A DNA stretch of 64,000 nucleotides. Source: Rhizopus arrhizus. Taxonomy: Eukaryota; Mucoromycota; Mucoromycetes; Mucorales; Rhizopodaceae. The first letter of the stretch is position 1, and each line of letters opens with the position of its first letter. The notes below the pieces were generated by a model that saw nothing but the letters and a program-made list of their open reading frames with translations, was not told where the DNA came from and did not search any database. This document shows, piece by piece, positions 11,697 to 23,083 of this stretch. Location of the stretch: NCBI GenBank assembly GCA_024220505.1, contig JAKZZE010000001.1, positions 434,001 through 498,000 on the forward strand, given 5' to 3'. The position numbers and the translations under genes are program-made.

Positions 11697-12235
11697 ATGA
11701 TAGAAAAATGGGAGGAGCTGTATTTTTGCATATATACGCAAGACAAGGATCAAAACAATAACTATTTTGGGTACTATCTCTCCTTATTGTATAATAAACA
11801 TCAAAGAAGACCAAGGGAACTAGTTCTTTCGAAGAAGAAAAAGGTAGCAGATGGTACTCAGGCTGTTGAAAATGCCGAAAGGGGAAATGTAACTAGATAC
11901 TATAATTTCATTGCAAAGGCTGTTGATATTTTGTATCGGCAAGGGTGATTGAAGAGCAGCTACATTGTTATGGACAATGCTCCTGTTCACAAGAATACTG
12001 ACTTTAGAAAATAAGTTGAGCAATGCTGCTACTGTTGTGTTTATCTTTCGGCTTACTCCCCTAAGCTCAACCCAATTGGACAGTTTGTAAAAGTAAGCTT
12101 AAAAGAAAAGAGTTTTTGCAGGAAGAGATATTATCATCTATAAGTGAAGACGCATGCAGCAGAATCCTTTTGAGCGATATTCAAGGACTTTGTAGATATT
12201 CAGATGCTAGATTCGAACCGTTTGAACAGTAAGCC
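11697..12235 (+). pseudogene. Decayed DDE transposase (Tc1-like superfamily)
   Basis: A 250-nt frame beginning at 11697 ends in a TGA at 11946-11948. The same frame continues with SSYIVMDNAPVHKNTDFRK, the second catalytic block of this transposase type. After another stop, a stretch reading YLSAYSPKLNPIGQF matches the YLPPYSPxLNPIExFW block, with the catalytic Glu position lost (GQF). Several stops and at least one frame change make it clearly inactive. The 61.5-kb and 33.4-kb remnants are of the same type. Confidence 0.72.
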
Positions 12236-12476
12236 AATGTAGTATTTTTTTTTGTGTAATTCATGCACTAAATTTTAAAAAATGATCAAAATAAATTTTT
12301 TTTCCAAGTTAGAATCAATTTTTATCTTTAAATCACACGAATTTTTTTCTAAAGATGTATGAATAATTTGTGAAAATACTTAATATAACAAATTGATAAA
12401 ATCATTATTCAGTTGCCAATAAAAATGAATCACAAAAAGTTCAGTTCATACTTCTTTCTATTAATTCAAATATACA

Positions 12477-12671
12477 ATGGACAACATCGACAAGAGTATC
12501 AATAAGAGTAATGACCGAACGTCATGCTTTTCTACTTCCTCCTTAACAAGAAAAGACATTTATACAATGATTCAGGATTTAGAAGGTGAAATTAACGAAG
12601 ATGAAAGAAAATTGGAGAAGCAAAAACAGAGATTGATATTGTTAAAGCAAACATTATCGTTATTCAGATAG
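12477..12671 (+). CDS. Small coiled-coil hypothetical protein (64 aa)
   Basis: A single-exon ORF from ATG to TAG. The first half is Ser/Thr/Asn-rich; the second half is a strong heptad-type helix (DLEGEINEDERKLEKQKQRL). Such a pattern is unlikely in random AT-rich DNA, and the ORF is followed by T-rich sequence with an AATAAA-like site (CTAATAAACC) near 12770. The family is not recognised; it could be a structural microprotein or a fragment of a larger gene. Confidence 0.42.
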   Translation: MDNIDKSINKSNDRTSCFSTSSLTRKDIYTMIQDLEGEINEDERKLEKQKQRLILLKQTLSLFR

Positions 12672-13169
12672 CATTTCCTTCTTTTCGTTCAAATGCATCC
12701 TAAAATCAAAGAACTTTTATATATTATAATCAAAATTTGCTTTTTTGCTTGTTATAGCTTTTTCCTAATAAACCCTATTTCAATCTTTTACTTTAATCTT
12801 ATGAAAAGACAGGCAACAGCGTTCATATGTTATGGACTCAAGGTCGTAAGATAAAGGTGCTGTCATATTAAGCATTGATTATACAGCCTAAATCGTACTA
12901 GCAAAGAACAATTTGAGCAGTCTTAATGTTCTGATATTGCTGTGTTTTGTTGTGAGAAAATGCTTATTAAATGAAGTATACAATCTTGAATCCCACTTAA
13001 GGTTAATACTCAAAAACGAACAGACTGAGTGAAACTTAGCATTCAGGATGACTTTCATGTAAAAAATTCTAGAGCTTTTATTTTGTATGCTGAAAATAGA
13101 TTTCTTTTGCTTTGTTTTTCTTTAGTCACATATCATTTTAAAAAATCATTATATAAAACAATGTTTTAT
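12672..13169. other. Intergenic, nothing recognised
   Basis: AT-rich, with no coding-like stretch and no clear repeats. It forms the downstream region of the Trm2-like gene on the minus strand. Confidence 0.4.
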
Positions 13170-15305
13170 TTATTTGCTTTCTTCTACTTCCTTAACTTCA
13201 AGTTCAACTTGTTTTTCTATTATTGTTTGCTCTTCTACTCTAATTTCATCTTTTTGCTCCACTTCTTTCTCATCTTTTTGCTCCATTTCTTTCTCATCTT
13301 TTTGCTCCATTTCTTTCTCATCTTCTTTTTGCTCCACTTCTTCTTCCTCATCTTCCTTTACTCTGACAAATTCAACCAAGAGTTCACAATGCTCAGTATG
13401 AGGAAACAAGTCAATACTAACAGCACGTGATGGTTTAAAGGGAACTCCTCGATATTTGTTAGATTGAGGTCGACAAAGGCTAGTAATCATTTTTTTTTTC
13501 AATACAAAAATCAATGGGCCTTTTTTTCATTGAACTTACGAGACAAAGTTGTCTAATGCTTGTTTAGCATCACAACTAATATATATCAAACGATCGATTT
13601 GAGTGTTTTCACGAACTGCATTAATAACGCTTGAATGAACACCGTTTCTAATATACTACCATTTAATACTTTTTATTCTTATTTTTTCTTTTTATCATTT
13701 ACCTTGGTGGATCTAAAACAGCAATTACTTCTTGGTTACGCTCATTTCGTACATGATGCATGGCGTTCTCGACTTTGCTTGCATAATATGTAACATTGTT
13801 TACACCTGCAAAAAAAGAATGTTAAATTTATGCTTTAAAAGGAAAAAAAAAACCCTTATTTACCGTTCAATGCTGCATTTATTTTTGCATCTTCAATAGC
13901 TTCAGGTACCATTTCAATACCGATTACTTTATCCACCGATTTTGCCATGGTAAGACCAATGGTACCCGTACCACAGCAAAGATCGAGCAGTGTTGTCTTT
14001 TTACTGCTGTCAATGTTACACCACTCTGCACATTTGGAATACAAAATTTCAGTAGCAGCCGTGTTGACTTGAAAGAAGGCACTAGCAGAAAGACGGAAGC
14101 GCAAGCCCAAGAGTTCCTCATGAACGTAGCCACTGCCAACCAATGTCTCTACGGGAGCTTTATCGGTAAAGCCATTCGAAGATCCATTCCAAACTTGCAA
14201 TAATAAAGTAGTGACAGAAACAGGGCTCTTTTTTTCCCAAAATTCAATCAAATTAGCCTTTTCTTGATCCAATCTCTCAGGTGATAAATCAGCAGAAGAT
14301 AATTGAACCAAGATCATGACTTCACCCGTGCTAGGTGTTTTGGCCATAATAGTACGCCAGCAACCCTTCTTTTCTACACGGTCATAGACAGGAAGATCAG
14401 ATGCCTTGATATAGTCGCTCATGCTCTTTGCAATCTGTTTAGCAGTATCAGACACATTCAAGCATTCATCCGGTTCCAAAACAGCTATAATACCATCACG
14501 GTAAAGTCCCAAGAGAAAACCAACAGTAGGCTCACCATCCAAGTTTGTACCAATAGTGAATTCACATTTTGTACGATAATTGTTAATCTCTGGTGATCCA
14601 ATGGTTGGAAGCATTTCACAAGGTAACATTCCTCTGTGTCAAAGAAAACATTAATTTTTTTTTACAAAAGTATTCATCTTCCTCTTACGGTTCAAGTGCC
14701 CATCCAATTTGATTCTTTGTTTTATCATTAGAAAGACCTGATACTTTCTTTTTAAGTGCAGTCAATGCTTTCAACCCTTGTCTATTCTTTTTGACCAATT
14801 GCTGTTCATAATCCATTCTCCAAAGAGGCGTTACTTGATCAGCCAACTTTTCAGCACTTGTACGAGTATCATTTGGATCAGCTTGGGGCTTCTTATTCTT
14901 GTTGAATCGTTCACGGTATTCAACTTCGGCTGTAGGGTCGTATTCAGCTTTCAATTCCTTCTTTTTATACGTGTATCCGTTCAATTTCTTCACACACTCC
15001 AAAGCTTCTTGCTCATTCTTTTTAAGAGTTACAAAGCTGTATAATAGTTAAATGTCAATACTTACGTCAAGGGTAATAAAGCAATAATCCCATTTGGGCG
15101 CCTTTTTGAATCGAGTATAACCTTCAGCTCTCAAAAATTTTTTCATATTGGCATAATCAACTCTAGGGAGATTGGATACTTTGACACGATGAAGTACATT
15201 TTCTCTTTTTTGCTTCTTTTGAACATTTTCCTCTTCCGTTATCTCTTCTAAAGGACGTTTTTTCCCAAAGACAGTGTCTATGATGGATTGAGCAAATTTG
15301 AGCAT
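13170..15305 (-). CDS. tRNA (uracil-5-)-methyltransferase, Trm2/TRMT2A-like
   Basis: Six exons (15066-15305, 14689-15017, 13864-14633, 13703-13805, 13540-13647, 13170-13479) total 1860 nt, 619 residues. An RRM-like N-terminal region is followed by the RumA/TrmA-type SAM-dependent core: FRLSASAFFQVNT, the SAM motif DLCCGTGTIGL (about residue 406), AVLDPPR, the nucleophile block IYISCDAK (Cys near 505) and FPHTEHCELL carrying the general-base Glu. The enzyme makes 5-methyluridine at position 54 of tRNA and may act as a tRNA chaperone. The order RRM then methyltransferase is that of animal TRMT2A. Unusual is a long acidic Glu/Lys-rich C-terminal tail with repeated QKDEKEME units. Donor sites are GTAA-type throughout. 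Confidence 0.9.
13252..13345 (-). repeat. 24-nt coding minisatellite in the Trm2-like gene
   Basis: About four tandem units of CATCTTTTTGCTCCATTTCT type (24 nt, one extended by 3 nt) encode repeats of the form EQKDEKEM at the C-terminus of the methyltransferase. Unit lengths are multiples of three, so copy-number change keeps the frame. Confidence 0.8.
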
Positions 15306-15428
15306 GATGATCCAATCTAAAAAAAAATAAAAGGCAAGAGAAAAAAAATTATAAAAAGTCTTACTCTTGTTTTTGATTGGTGCGGTTATTGAATAGTATT
15401 ACTTTCTTTATAGAGGCTTTATTATTTA

Positions 15429-16201
15429 TTAAATAAAAAAATGGGTAAATTGGCGACTCTGAGGATGTACATGCATATCATTTAGTTTGAAGCTATTCAA
15501 TTCTTCTTTGATTTTTAAAGCAATTTCTGGTGTTAACTTTTGACTGGTTACATTGTCATCGCATTTTCTATCATATTCATTGGCAGAAAATGTTTCGTGC
15601 AGTGTTACTACTGAATTAAAGGATACTTTGCTTGATATAGTGGATAAAGCAGGTGAAGGTGGTAATGCGAAACTGCTTGTTAAATATTTGGTCTTTCTTG
15701 AAGAAACACTTGAATTGGGAGAATCAGGCATAACGGGTTCTCTTGATTCTCTTTCGTTGTATTTGACCCCAAAGACTCGCTTTATCTTTCTACCGAGTGA
15801 GGATGATTTTGAATGCAGACTAGAGCCTGAGCTAGAAGGTGACAATTGTAAGCTATTGACCGTGGATCTTCTATTGTTGTTGTTATTACTATTTTTATTG
15901 TGTTTCATCATTGTCTTTAACTGTTGCTGATGAAGATAATGTAATTGATAAAAGCTAGCCTGTAATTGCTGCTGCTGCTGATGTTGCTTAATTTCATTTT
16001 GAAACAACCTACTGTCGTTTTGCTGATGATTTTTTGTAGTTCTGGATTTACACTGTTATGTTAAAGCTGGTTAAGCTTAGTTTTATCGATTAGATAGTTT
16101 TTGTTTCTAACCTTGCTTTCTTTTGAAATCTTCATTGATAAAATGTCTGCTAGGACTGTATCATCATCATCATCCATAACGTTTTTATAATAATAAGCCA
16201 T
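15429..16201 (-). CDS. Gln/Asn/Ser-rich protein of unknown function
   Basis: Two exons (16112-16201 and 15429-16052) sum to 714 nt, 237 residues. It starts MAYYYKNVMDDDDTVLADI, and the intron (GTTAGAAAC to ATAACAG) joins SKESK to CKSRTTK in frame. The middle has poly-Q, a His/Asn run and a Ser-rich part followed by GRKIKRVFGVKY, a basic helix-like patch. The C-terminal third (PEIALKIKEELNSFKLNDMHVH) is predicted helical. No known domain is recognised. A long antisense frame at 15553-15930 is its shadow. A cytosolic regulatory or scaffold protein is possible, but that is a guess. Confidence 0.65.
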
Positions 16202-16575
16202 TTTGATATTTTCTATTACACAGACACAAAATAATTCTAATTCTTCTTTTTATATAATTTTTTTTTGTGTTGTTTTATCTCGTTCGTTCTTTACAATATA
16301 TATAGCAACTATTTATGTACACAAAACAATAACAAAGAAATCAAAAGAAAAAGAAGTAGAGTAACGAAAAGAAGAAAAAAAAGCTAATAAAAAGATAAAA
16401 TAGCGGCCACCCCTACAAAAAGATGCCCCTTTTGTTTTCTTCCTTTATTTCTATATTAGACATACAAACTGAAACAAGCACGTACATACAAACACATAAT
16501 CTCCTCCTATTTAAAGGAGTATTAAACAAGTTCCTAAAGGGAATTTATTACAATAATAAAAAACAAGCTATTCTA
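16202..16575. other. Intergenic between two minus-strand genes
   Basis: AT-rich with a T9 run; it should hold the promoter of the preceding Ser/Gln-rich gene and the 3' end of the GPN3 transcript. Nothing else is seen. Confidence 0.4.
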
Positions 16576-17861
16576 TCATTCATATTCTGGTGTATCTTCA
16601 GGTTCCTACATATGCAAACAATTGAGCTTATATGCAAAAAATAAATATTATTTTGCTTTACCTTTGGTTCTAAGTCTTCGCCATATTGTATTGAATTATC
16701 CACGTGTGATAAGACGTATTCAATTGAATCTTCATCTGTAATATTCAACGGTAAGAACTTAATCATACTATAATCGTCAATCTATAAACAGTTAATTAAT
16801 ATATTGTTTCCCTCCTTTTCCTCTCCTTTTATTCATTTTACCAACTGCACAATTGCTTGATTCAATGCGTGAAATTTTAAACTCCTTGCTGTAGGTTGTT
16901 CCTCTCCTTCATATACAACTTCTGCTTCTTCTGCCATTAACAATGGGTCAGGCTCTAAGTAACGATCCATTTCTCTATCATTCATTGCCTTTTCCATCAA
17001 TCTTCTTCTTCTCTTTTGTCTGCGTCTCTTTTTAGCTGCTGCATTTTCTTCCTCATCTTCCTCATCTTCATCTTCTTCTTCGCTCAGTTTTTTATTTCCA
17101 TAATCACCTTCAATTAAGTCCATTTTGGTCATCACATTGATATGTGGTATCTCCAAATTCACCATAGCACTCATTGCGCTCAATACACCTGAGAAATATT
17201 TACTTTTGTCTTCAATAAATTGTGATTCTAAGCAATACACCCCACAAATAGACATATTCAATCGATTCAATGCTTCACAAATTCTCTTCATAATAGGAAA
17301 GTGGGTGTATAATTCAATTTGGCCAGGACAATCAAAGATGAGATAATCATCTTCATAATCGCCAATTTCCTCCTCTAACCAATCTATATTATTCACCAAG
17401 AATCTATGTACATCGAGTTATTCTTCATATTCTTTTCATTTTTTTTTTATATTTACTCTAAGCAATAAATCAAACCACCATTAGGTCCGTAATCTAACTC
17501 CTCCATAACATCTTCCAAAGTAATCAAGTCACGAATATCTATCATATTGCGCGTTAATAAATCAGTAAGACTTAGAAAACACACAAATTACCAATAGTAG
17601 GATCGTACTCGAAATTTTCTGCAGCAGGATCCAAGTTGACTAGGTGAACACGACGTCCGGCTGTTTGGCAATGTGTCATCATTGTAGCGCAATAAGTTGA
17701 CTATTAAGCAATATTAAATCTCTTGTATAAAATATTTTTATGTTTTCCTTTTACCTTTCCGCTTCCAGCAGGTCCCATAACAAGTTGACAGTGGCGTCCC
17801 CTATTTGTAATTATATTAAGGCTCTGATTGTGAAGTATTGGTACATGTTTACTACTTACAT
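16576..17861 (-). CDS. GPN3: GPN-loop GTPase 3
   Basis: Seven exons (17860-17861, 17755-17800, 17592-17700, 17457-17538, 16842-17403, 16662-16781, 16576-16605) total 951 nt, 316 residues. Family signatures are GPAGSGKSTYC (residues 10-20), the GPN loop [12 protein letters not shown] (about 69-80), DCPGQIE and MTKMD. GPN3 works with GPN1 in assembly and nuclear import of RNA polymerase II. The family starts M-(P/G/S)-R-x-x-Q-L-V-M; this pattern is obtained only if the ATG is split, with AT at 17861-17860 and G at 17800, by an intron starting GTAAGTAG and ending AATAG. An acidic-then-basic low-complexity insert follows the TKMD block. Confidence 0.9.
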
Positions 17862-18004
17862 GATGTAATGAATTGAAGAATAGAGTATTGATTTCTAAGC
17901 AAAGTTCTTTCAAAAAAAAAAAATTGGTTCTGACATATTTTAAAAGTCACAATTACTCTCCGCCAAAGGAATTCATGCTTAATAAGGGCATTCGATTTAT
18001 GCAA

Positions 18005-18040
<36 letters not shown>

Positions 18041-18612
18041 GAGGATATAGTACAATGGTTTTACATCATACCAATGAATTTTAAAGGAGCACTAATATTT
18101 AAGGAGTATGTGGGGAACAAGCATTAAGTTACCCGCTTTTTTGTCTAACATTGCACATCATTTTACATCGAAGTAACCCTTTTATTTATTTTCCGATCCC
18201 TTTGGATGTTTTTATCATCAAAGCTAAAGCAGTATTATTTATTGCTGTTTTCATGTTCTAGTTGATTTGTAAACACATTCAACCTAATTTTACTCAAGAC
18301 TTGTTTGAACTTTATAAAACGTGTCTTAAAATTATATTCATCAAAATCCTTAAATTAATTTTCCATCCTTTTTTCTGTATTGTTATCTAAGTATAACATC
18401 ATGATGATCTGTATGCTTATATAATCACTAAGTTGAATATATTCTGTGCATCATAATAATAAAATAAATGTTCTTTTTTTTTTTTATTAAAAAAAAAAAA
18501 CAAGTCCAAACTTTTTAGACCCAACATTGTATCACCTTTTATTTCACATTCTCTTTCTCCTTCCTTCCCTCCCCCTTTTTTTTTCGTTCAAAATATATTC
18601 ACACACGTAATT
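17862..18612. other. Divergent promoter region with long poly-A
   Basis: About 750 bp between the GPN3 and DDHD genes. It contains a poly-A of about 29 nt (18008-18036) directly after a GGTAAAA donor-like sequence, a T run followed by an A run at 18475-18500, and a C/T-rich tract at 18560-18590 just upstream of the DDHD start. The ORF at 17873-18127 owes its Lys run to the poly-A and is not supported as a gene. Confidence 0.45.
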
Positions 18613-21322
18613 ATGAAATCTACTCCTGAAATTTTGAACGAAATCTTTCCACCTTCACTTACTGCTCATTGGTAAATTACACAAAAAGCATAGTGTATTT
18701 TTATATATTTTATGAAGTGAAGCTTATAAAGCATTATTATTAGGTTTCATGCAATTGATAGTCCTATTGTGGACCCTATCGCAGAAAGAAAGAAAAAAAG
18801 ATTTGGTATAGAGATACAACAAAGAGTACAAGCCAAATGCTGGGTGCCTTTCTCAAAACGTGATAATGCAGCTCTGGAAAAGGCATATCAAACAAATAAT
18901 TCAATTGTGCCTGTCAATGAGGACTATTTATTTGAAGTAGATATTTCTAAAAGAGAAATCAGACCTGTCTATTGGGAGGGTCCTATTTTTGAAGTACGTA
19001 GAGCTATTTGGTTTACTCAAATGGATGGATCTTGGGTACCTTGTGAAGAAAAGATGTCTAAACAAATTGAAGAAGGATATCTGTAAAGAGAAATACTATT
19101 GTGCCACTTTATTCCTAACTTACACATGTACAGGAAACATAAGCCTTATCAAAAACCTGTTGTTAAATCTGTTGAAGAAATAGATATTACAGAAGCCGCA
19201 AATGGCAATGATGAATCTTCAAATAAACTTGTCAAAAAACCTGAAGTTGAAGAATACATTGAAGAAAAGGAGTATTTGCTAGGGCCTTATTTAGGTCAAT
19301 ACGTTGTCTATACAAGTCCAACACATGCTTGGCTATTATAGTAAGAAGCAACTCCTTTTATAAATTTACGTGTATTTAATATTACTTTCAGTGATACAAC
19401 AGGCGCAAATATTGCAAAAAATTTACTTGAAAAATTGACAAACCATCAAATTCTTGGTGGTAAAAGATTAATTCGAGGCTATGGAGAGGTAACCAAAGAA
19501 ACGAAAAAACAAAATGAAGCAAAAAAAGACAAAAAGAGCGAGGCAACAAAAGAAGATGAAGAAAAAGATAAAGAAATAGAACAAGAACAATATGAGAATG
19601 TAAAAGATCCCAAAAAAAGAAAAGAGCTGAGTGATAAAAAAATGATAGAACAAGAGGCTGAAGATTATGAAAATGAAGAAAGTGAAGAGGATGTGAGATG
19701 TGTGGATCATCTTGTATTTGTTATTCATGGGTAAATGTTAAAAAAAAAGAGCTTTAGGCACAGGTCATTAATACATAACCAAAAAAAAAAAAAAGAATTG
19801 GACAAAGGATGTCTGAGCGATTGGGGCAAAATTTTGTACACGGTAATTTGTGTTTGTGTACACTCAAAAAGATCATGCTAATCATATGAAAAAAAGACGT
19901 TAATTTACTTCGCAAGACAATGAAATCAACTTGGCCAATTGCATTATCAGGCGTAAAATCATTAGATCGTTCTAATGGTATTCAGGTACTTCCTATTTTG
20001 TGGAGAAATAGTATCGCGTTTGGTGCAGACGCTGAGGAAGACAATGGAAGTGAGTCAGACTTGGGATTGTCATCTGAAAACCTTGATGATGGCTGCCCAA
20101 CAATAGACGAAATAACATTAGATGGTGCACCGAATATAAGAACACTTGTTTCTGACGTATTTTTAGACAGTAAGTGAGGAAGCAATTTTGAACTTGCACA
20201 TTGTATATATCTTACATATATAATCAGTTCCTTTATATCTTACAAAAAAACATCATGACCAAATGATTCAAGTAATTACCAGAGAAGTTAATCGAGTATA
20301 CAACCTATTTCTTGAAAGAAACCCGTCCTTTTCAAAGAATAACGGACAAGTATCCATCCTTGGACATTCTCTTGGTGTAAGATATAAAGTCATAATAAAG
20401 TATATTCGCTCATTTTTTTTTATATTAAAGTCACTGCTAGCCTTTGATATTTTATCTGTTCAACCCTTTGCACCAAACCAAAAACCCGATCCTGAGACTA
20501 CTGCTGTATTGACTGAAAAGAAACCTTTAATCACTTTTGATTTCCCTGTAAAAAATTTCTTTGCTGTGGGTTCTCCACTTGGCATGATTTTGCTCCTCCG
20601 AAGCTACAAGATTGTCTCTCGAAAAGCACTGACAACAAACACTGCTCCTAATCATGTAAACACGTCATCTTCAAACAAAACGCCTTCCTCTCTCGTTTCG
20701 TTCGTATATCCAGCAGCAGATAACATTTACAACATATTTCACAAATCCGATCCAGTTGCCTATCGATTGGAACCGCTTGTTGTACGCCATTACGGTGCCA
20801 AATTAAAACCAGTACCTATTCCATACATCAAAGGTGGTTTGAAAAGTGTGCTTGATGCTGGGTTTATTGTAGGCAATGATATAGCTAGTAAAGCAGGGGC
20901 CATTTTTGAGTCATTTAAATCAGGCATTACTAGCAGTTTACTCATGCGCGGATTAGGTCTTTCAAAGGTATCAGAAGAAAAGCAGGTAGCAGAACTCAAG
21001 CAACGTTCTCAAAGCAATCCTGAAATCATGGCTTACAAAGCAGAAGTTAAAAGTGCTGCAAAATTAGGAATGCTGAATCCGACTGGAAGAATTGACTTCT
21101 GTCTACAAGAAGGATTGTTGGAAAATGCATATATTAGTGCATTAAGTGTACATATGTCATACTGGCAGGTAAAAAAAAATAAAAACTAACAAAATTATTT
21201 TGGTTGTTTCAAAAAACTGATTTTGATAGGATGTTGATGTTGCTGGATTCCTTATTAGAGAAATTTATAAAAAAGAAGAGCCTATCGGTAACCTTGTGCA
21301 TAGTAAAACTGCCTACACATAA
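18613..21322 (+). CDS. DDHD-domain phospholipase (PA-preferring PLA1 family)
   Basis: Nine exons (18613-18671, 18744-19082, 19134-19340, 19392-19730, 19796-19842, 19897-20169, 20228-20376, 20431-21168, 21230-21322) sum to 2244 nt, 747 residues. The N-terminal part holds the WWE-like region seen in DDHD1/DDHD2 and a Lys/Glu-rich insert. The serine-lipase motif GHSLGS is at about residue 465, its last Gly/Ser joined across an intron. The DDHD domain runs from about 510 to the end, with HKSDPVAYRLEP and the final Asp block YWQDVDVAGFL. Relatives hydrolyse phosphatidic acid and other phospholipids on ER/Golgi or mitochondrial membranes. No signal peptide is seen. Ends 52 bp from convergent FMC1-like gene. 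Confidence 0.9.
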
Positions 21323-21374
21323 GAAAGTAGAGGGCACCTTTTTATTACATCTTTTTTTAATATAATACAAATCT

Positions 21375-21806
21375 TTAATTGAGTGGTTGTGGATTGCTAG
21401 GGTCGTATTCTTTAGGCAAATTAAGTCCTACTCGATTAGCAGAAAGCTCAATCTTTTTCTTTTGTTCTAAAACAATAGCTGAATACATTTCACGAAGTTC
21501 CTAAAAAAAAATGAGTCTTTCGAGTATAAAGTCCTCTATTTTATTTACTTTATGCTTTCTAGAGCTCGTCAAGAAGGTCAATAAATTCTCTGCTTTGCTG
21601 TTTAATAAGGCGATTTTCGAAGGATCGGTAATGTTTTGGTTAATGCGATAAGTTGACTTTAATTCTTGAGCAAAAAGAGGATTGTTTGCTCCTTTAGTAT
21701 ACTGTTAAACATTAATTATAATTTGTAAAGCTGTTTTCATATAGACATCTACCTGCTTATTCACTTCTCTTAATAATTGTCGATAAATGCTTAAACTCCT
21801 TGACAT
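21375..21806 (-). CDS. FMC1-like mitochondrial assembly factor (LYR-type)
   Basis: Three small exons (21753-21806, 21549-21701, 21375-21500) give 333 nt, 110 residues, all below ordinary ORF-size cutoffs. The protein begins MSRSLSIYRQLLREV, has a central SSRKHKELREMY helix and ends with NRVGLNLPKEYDP, which resembles the conserved VGLKLP block of FMC1 proteins. Yeast Fmc1 is needed for ATP synthase F1 assembly at high temperature; animal FMC1 is related. The splice joins restore an uninterrupted LYR-like helical fold. The family is recognised by pattern only; another complex I LYR-family protein is the alternative. Confidence 0.72.
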
Positions 21807-22087
21807 TTTGACAAGATTAAAGAAAAAAGATAGCCAGGCCACAGCACTTGTCAGCAACAATTCACTCTCATGCCGTACAAGCCACCCGGTTAATAATTAA
21901 TTAAATGAACATTATATATCATACTCAACAAATCTATAACATAATATTTTATACAACTATTAGTACTAGTATTGACTATCTTATGCATTTTGACCTGTTC
22001 CTTTATCCTTGTAAGCCCTTCGCTAACAAAAAAAAGTTACTAAGCGAGCAGCAAAAGACCTAGTAAGATTGAGATCACGTGTTTAGC

Positions 22088-22115
22088 GGTTCGGATTTTA
22101 TTTGTCCGGACCGAA
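22088..22115. repeat. Short hairpin upstream of LTR cluster
   Basis: CGGTTCGGA and TCCGGACCG pair over nine positions (one G-U) with a 9-nt loop. It is GC-rich compared with its surroundings. It might be a terminator-like or transposon-end structure. Confidence 0.4.
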
Positions 22116-22388
22116 CAAAGATTATAGTATGGAATATTATTAGGGTCTAAAATTTCACAGTCACGCTTGCTTTGATGTGCAACAGCGCACCATTGAATTA
22201 GTAGTGAATGTTGTTTAATCGAGGTGTGGTATATTGCTGCATCTTAAAGGTGCTGATGTCATTATAACATGGTCCGTGTTTCTGATGCGGGATTAAGACC
22301 CCGTGTAATGCAGAAAATACATGTTCCTGAACCTTTTTTTTCTTTCCAATGCGATCGTCATTTAAGTCGCTTGTCGTGCTCTTAGTAG

Positions 22389-22709
22389 TGTGACGAAAAC
22401 GGCAATCGGGTCGTACAAATCCCTTCCGATGCAAGTCGTTTTGGCGACTTGAGTCAACAAAATGACTTGAGTCGTTAGACCGAAAACTTTCGGTTAAAGG
22501 AAAAATTAATCCAACAAGGAGAATCAAGGCAACAAATTTTATATAAATATCCAACAAACCCTTTTTATTTTTATTCTTATTCTTATCAATATCAATAAAA
22601 GAATCACTTATATCTTATATTCAGACTCTTCATTGAGCTCTTTGAACCCCTTTTTATATTATCTTTTTATTTTACAACACACTTTTTATCGATCTTAACA
22701 AACAAGATC
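22389..22709 (+). mobile_element. LTR remnant A
   Basis: Begins TGTGACGAAAACGGCAATC and ends AACAAGATC immediately before TGGTGGTCACT, which looks like a tRNA primer-binding site (starting TGG). About 315 bp. Same start and end as copies B and D, with TGT and ACA as terminal inverted bases. Internal retroelement sequence follows but no gag or pol is recognisable. An ORF on the minus strand at 22198-22557 overlaps it and is not counted. Confidence 0.6.
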
Positions 22710-22927
22710 TGGTGGTCACTACCTATATCAAGCTTTCGCTTAAACTTTATATCAAGAATAACAAGTTTCTCTTACGAAACACTTCAAACAACAACTAAAT
22801 ACATCAAATCTACTCTATAACCTTATACTCAAATCACAAGTACCTACTAAGTAACAGTAGTGTTGTAGCTATTGTAGCTATGATTATGAAGATATTGTGA
22901 CGTAGTTGGTGTAACTTTTGCGGAAGA

Positions 22928-22995
22928 AGGGACTCAGTCCTAGGAGGGACTCAGTCGTAGGAGGGACCTCAGTCCTAGGAGGGACATCAGTCCCT
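22928..22995. repeat. Palindromic minisatellite, four units
   Basis: Four successive 17-19-bp units of GGGACTCAGTCCTAGGAG type. Each unit contains an imperfect palindrome GGACT-C-AGTCC, so the array can form multiple hairpins. It lies in the leader region behind LTR remnant A. Confidence 0.8.
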
Positions 22996-23083
22996 GAAGA
23001 TAAACAAAAAAAGTTCAAAAATAGAAAAACACAAAAAAATCACAATCCTATTGAAAGACAAACAGTAAATATTTTTTTTGTAC

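Noticed and set aside
12195..12235. GGTTCGAATC on the minus strand, resembling a tRNA T-loop
   Set aside because: Flanking bases do not form a T-stem, and no acceptor or anticodon stem was found.
15553..15930. 125-codon ORF antisense to the Gln/Ser-rich gene
   Set aside because: Shadow frame of a real gene; Leu runs correspond to Gln/Asn codons on the other strand.
17873..18127. 84-codon ORF with a poly-Lys run
   Set aside because: The Lys run is a translated poly-A tract; the rest has no support.
19468..19728. Phe-rich minus-strand ORF
   Set aside because: Antisense of the Lys/Glu-rich insert in the DDHD gene.
22198..22557. 119-codon minus-strand ORF with signal-peptide-like start
   Set aside because: It overlaps LTR remnant A and its composition follows the repeat; no homologue recognised.
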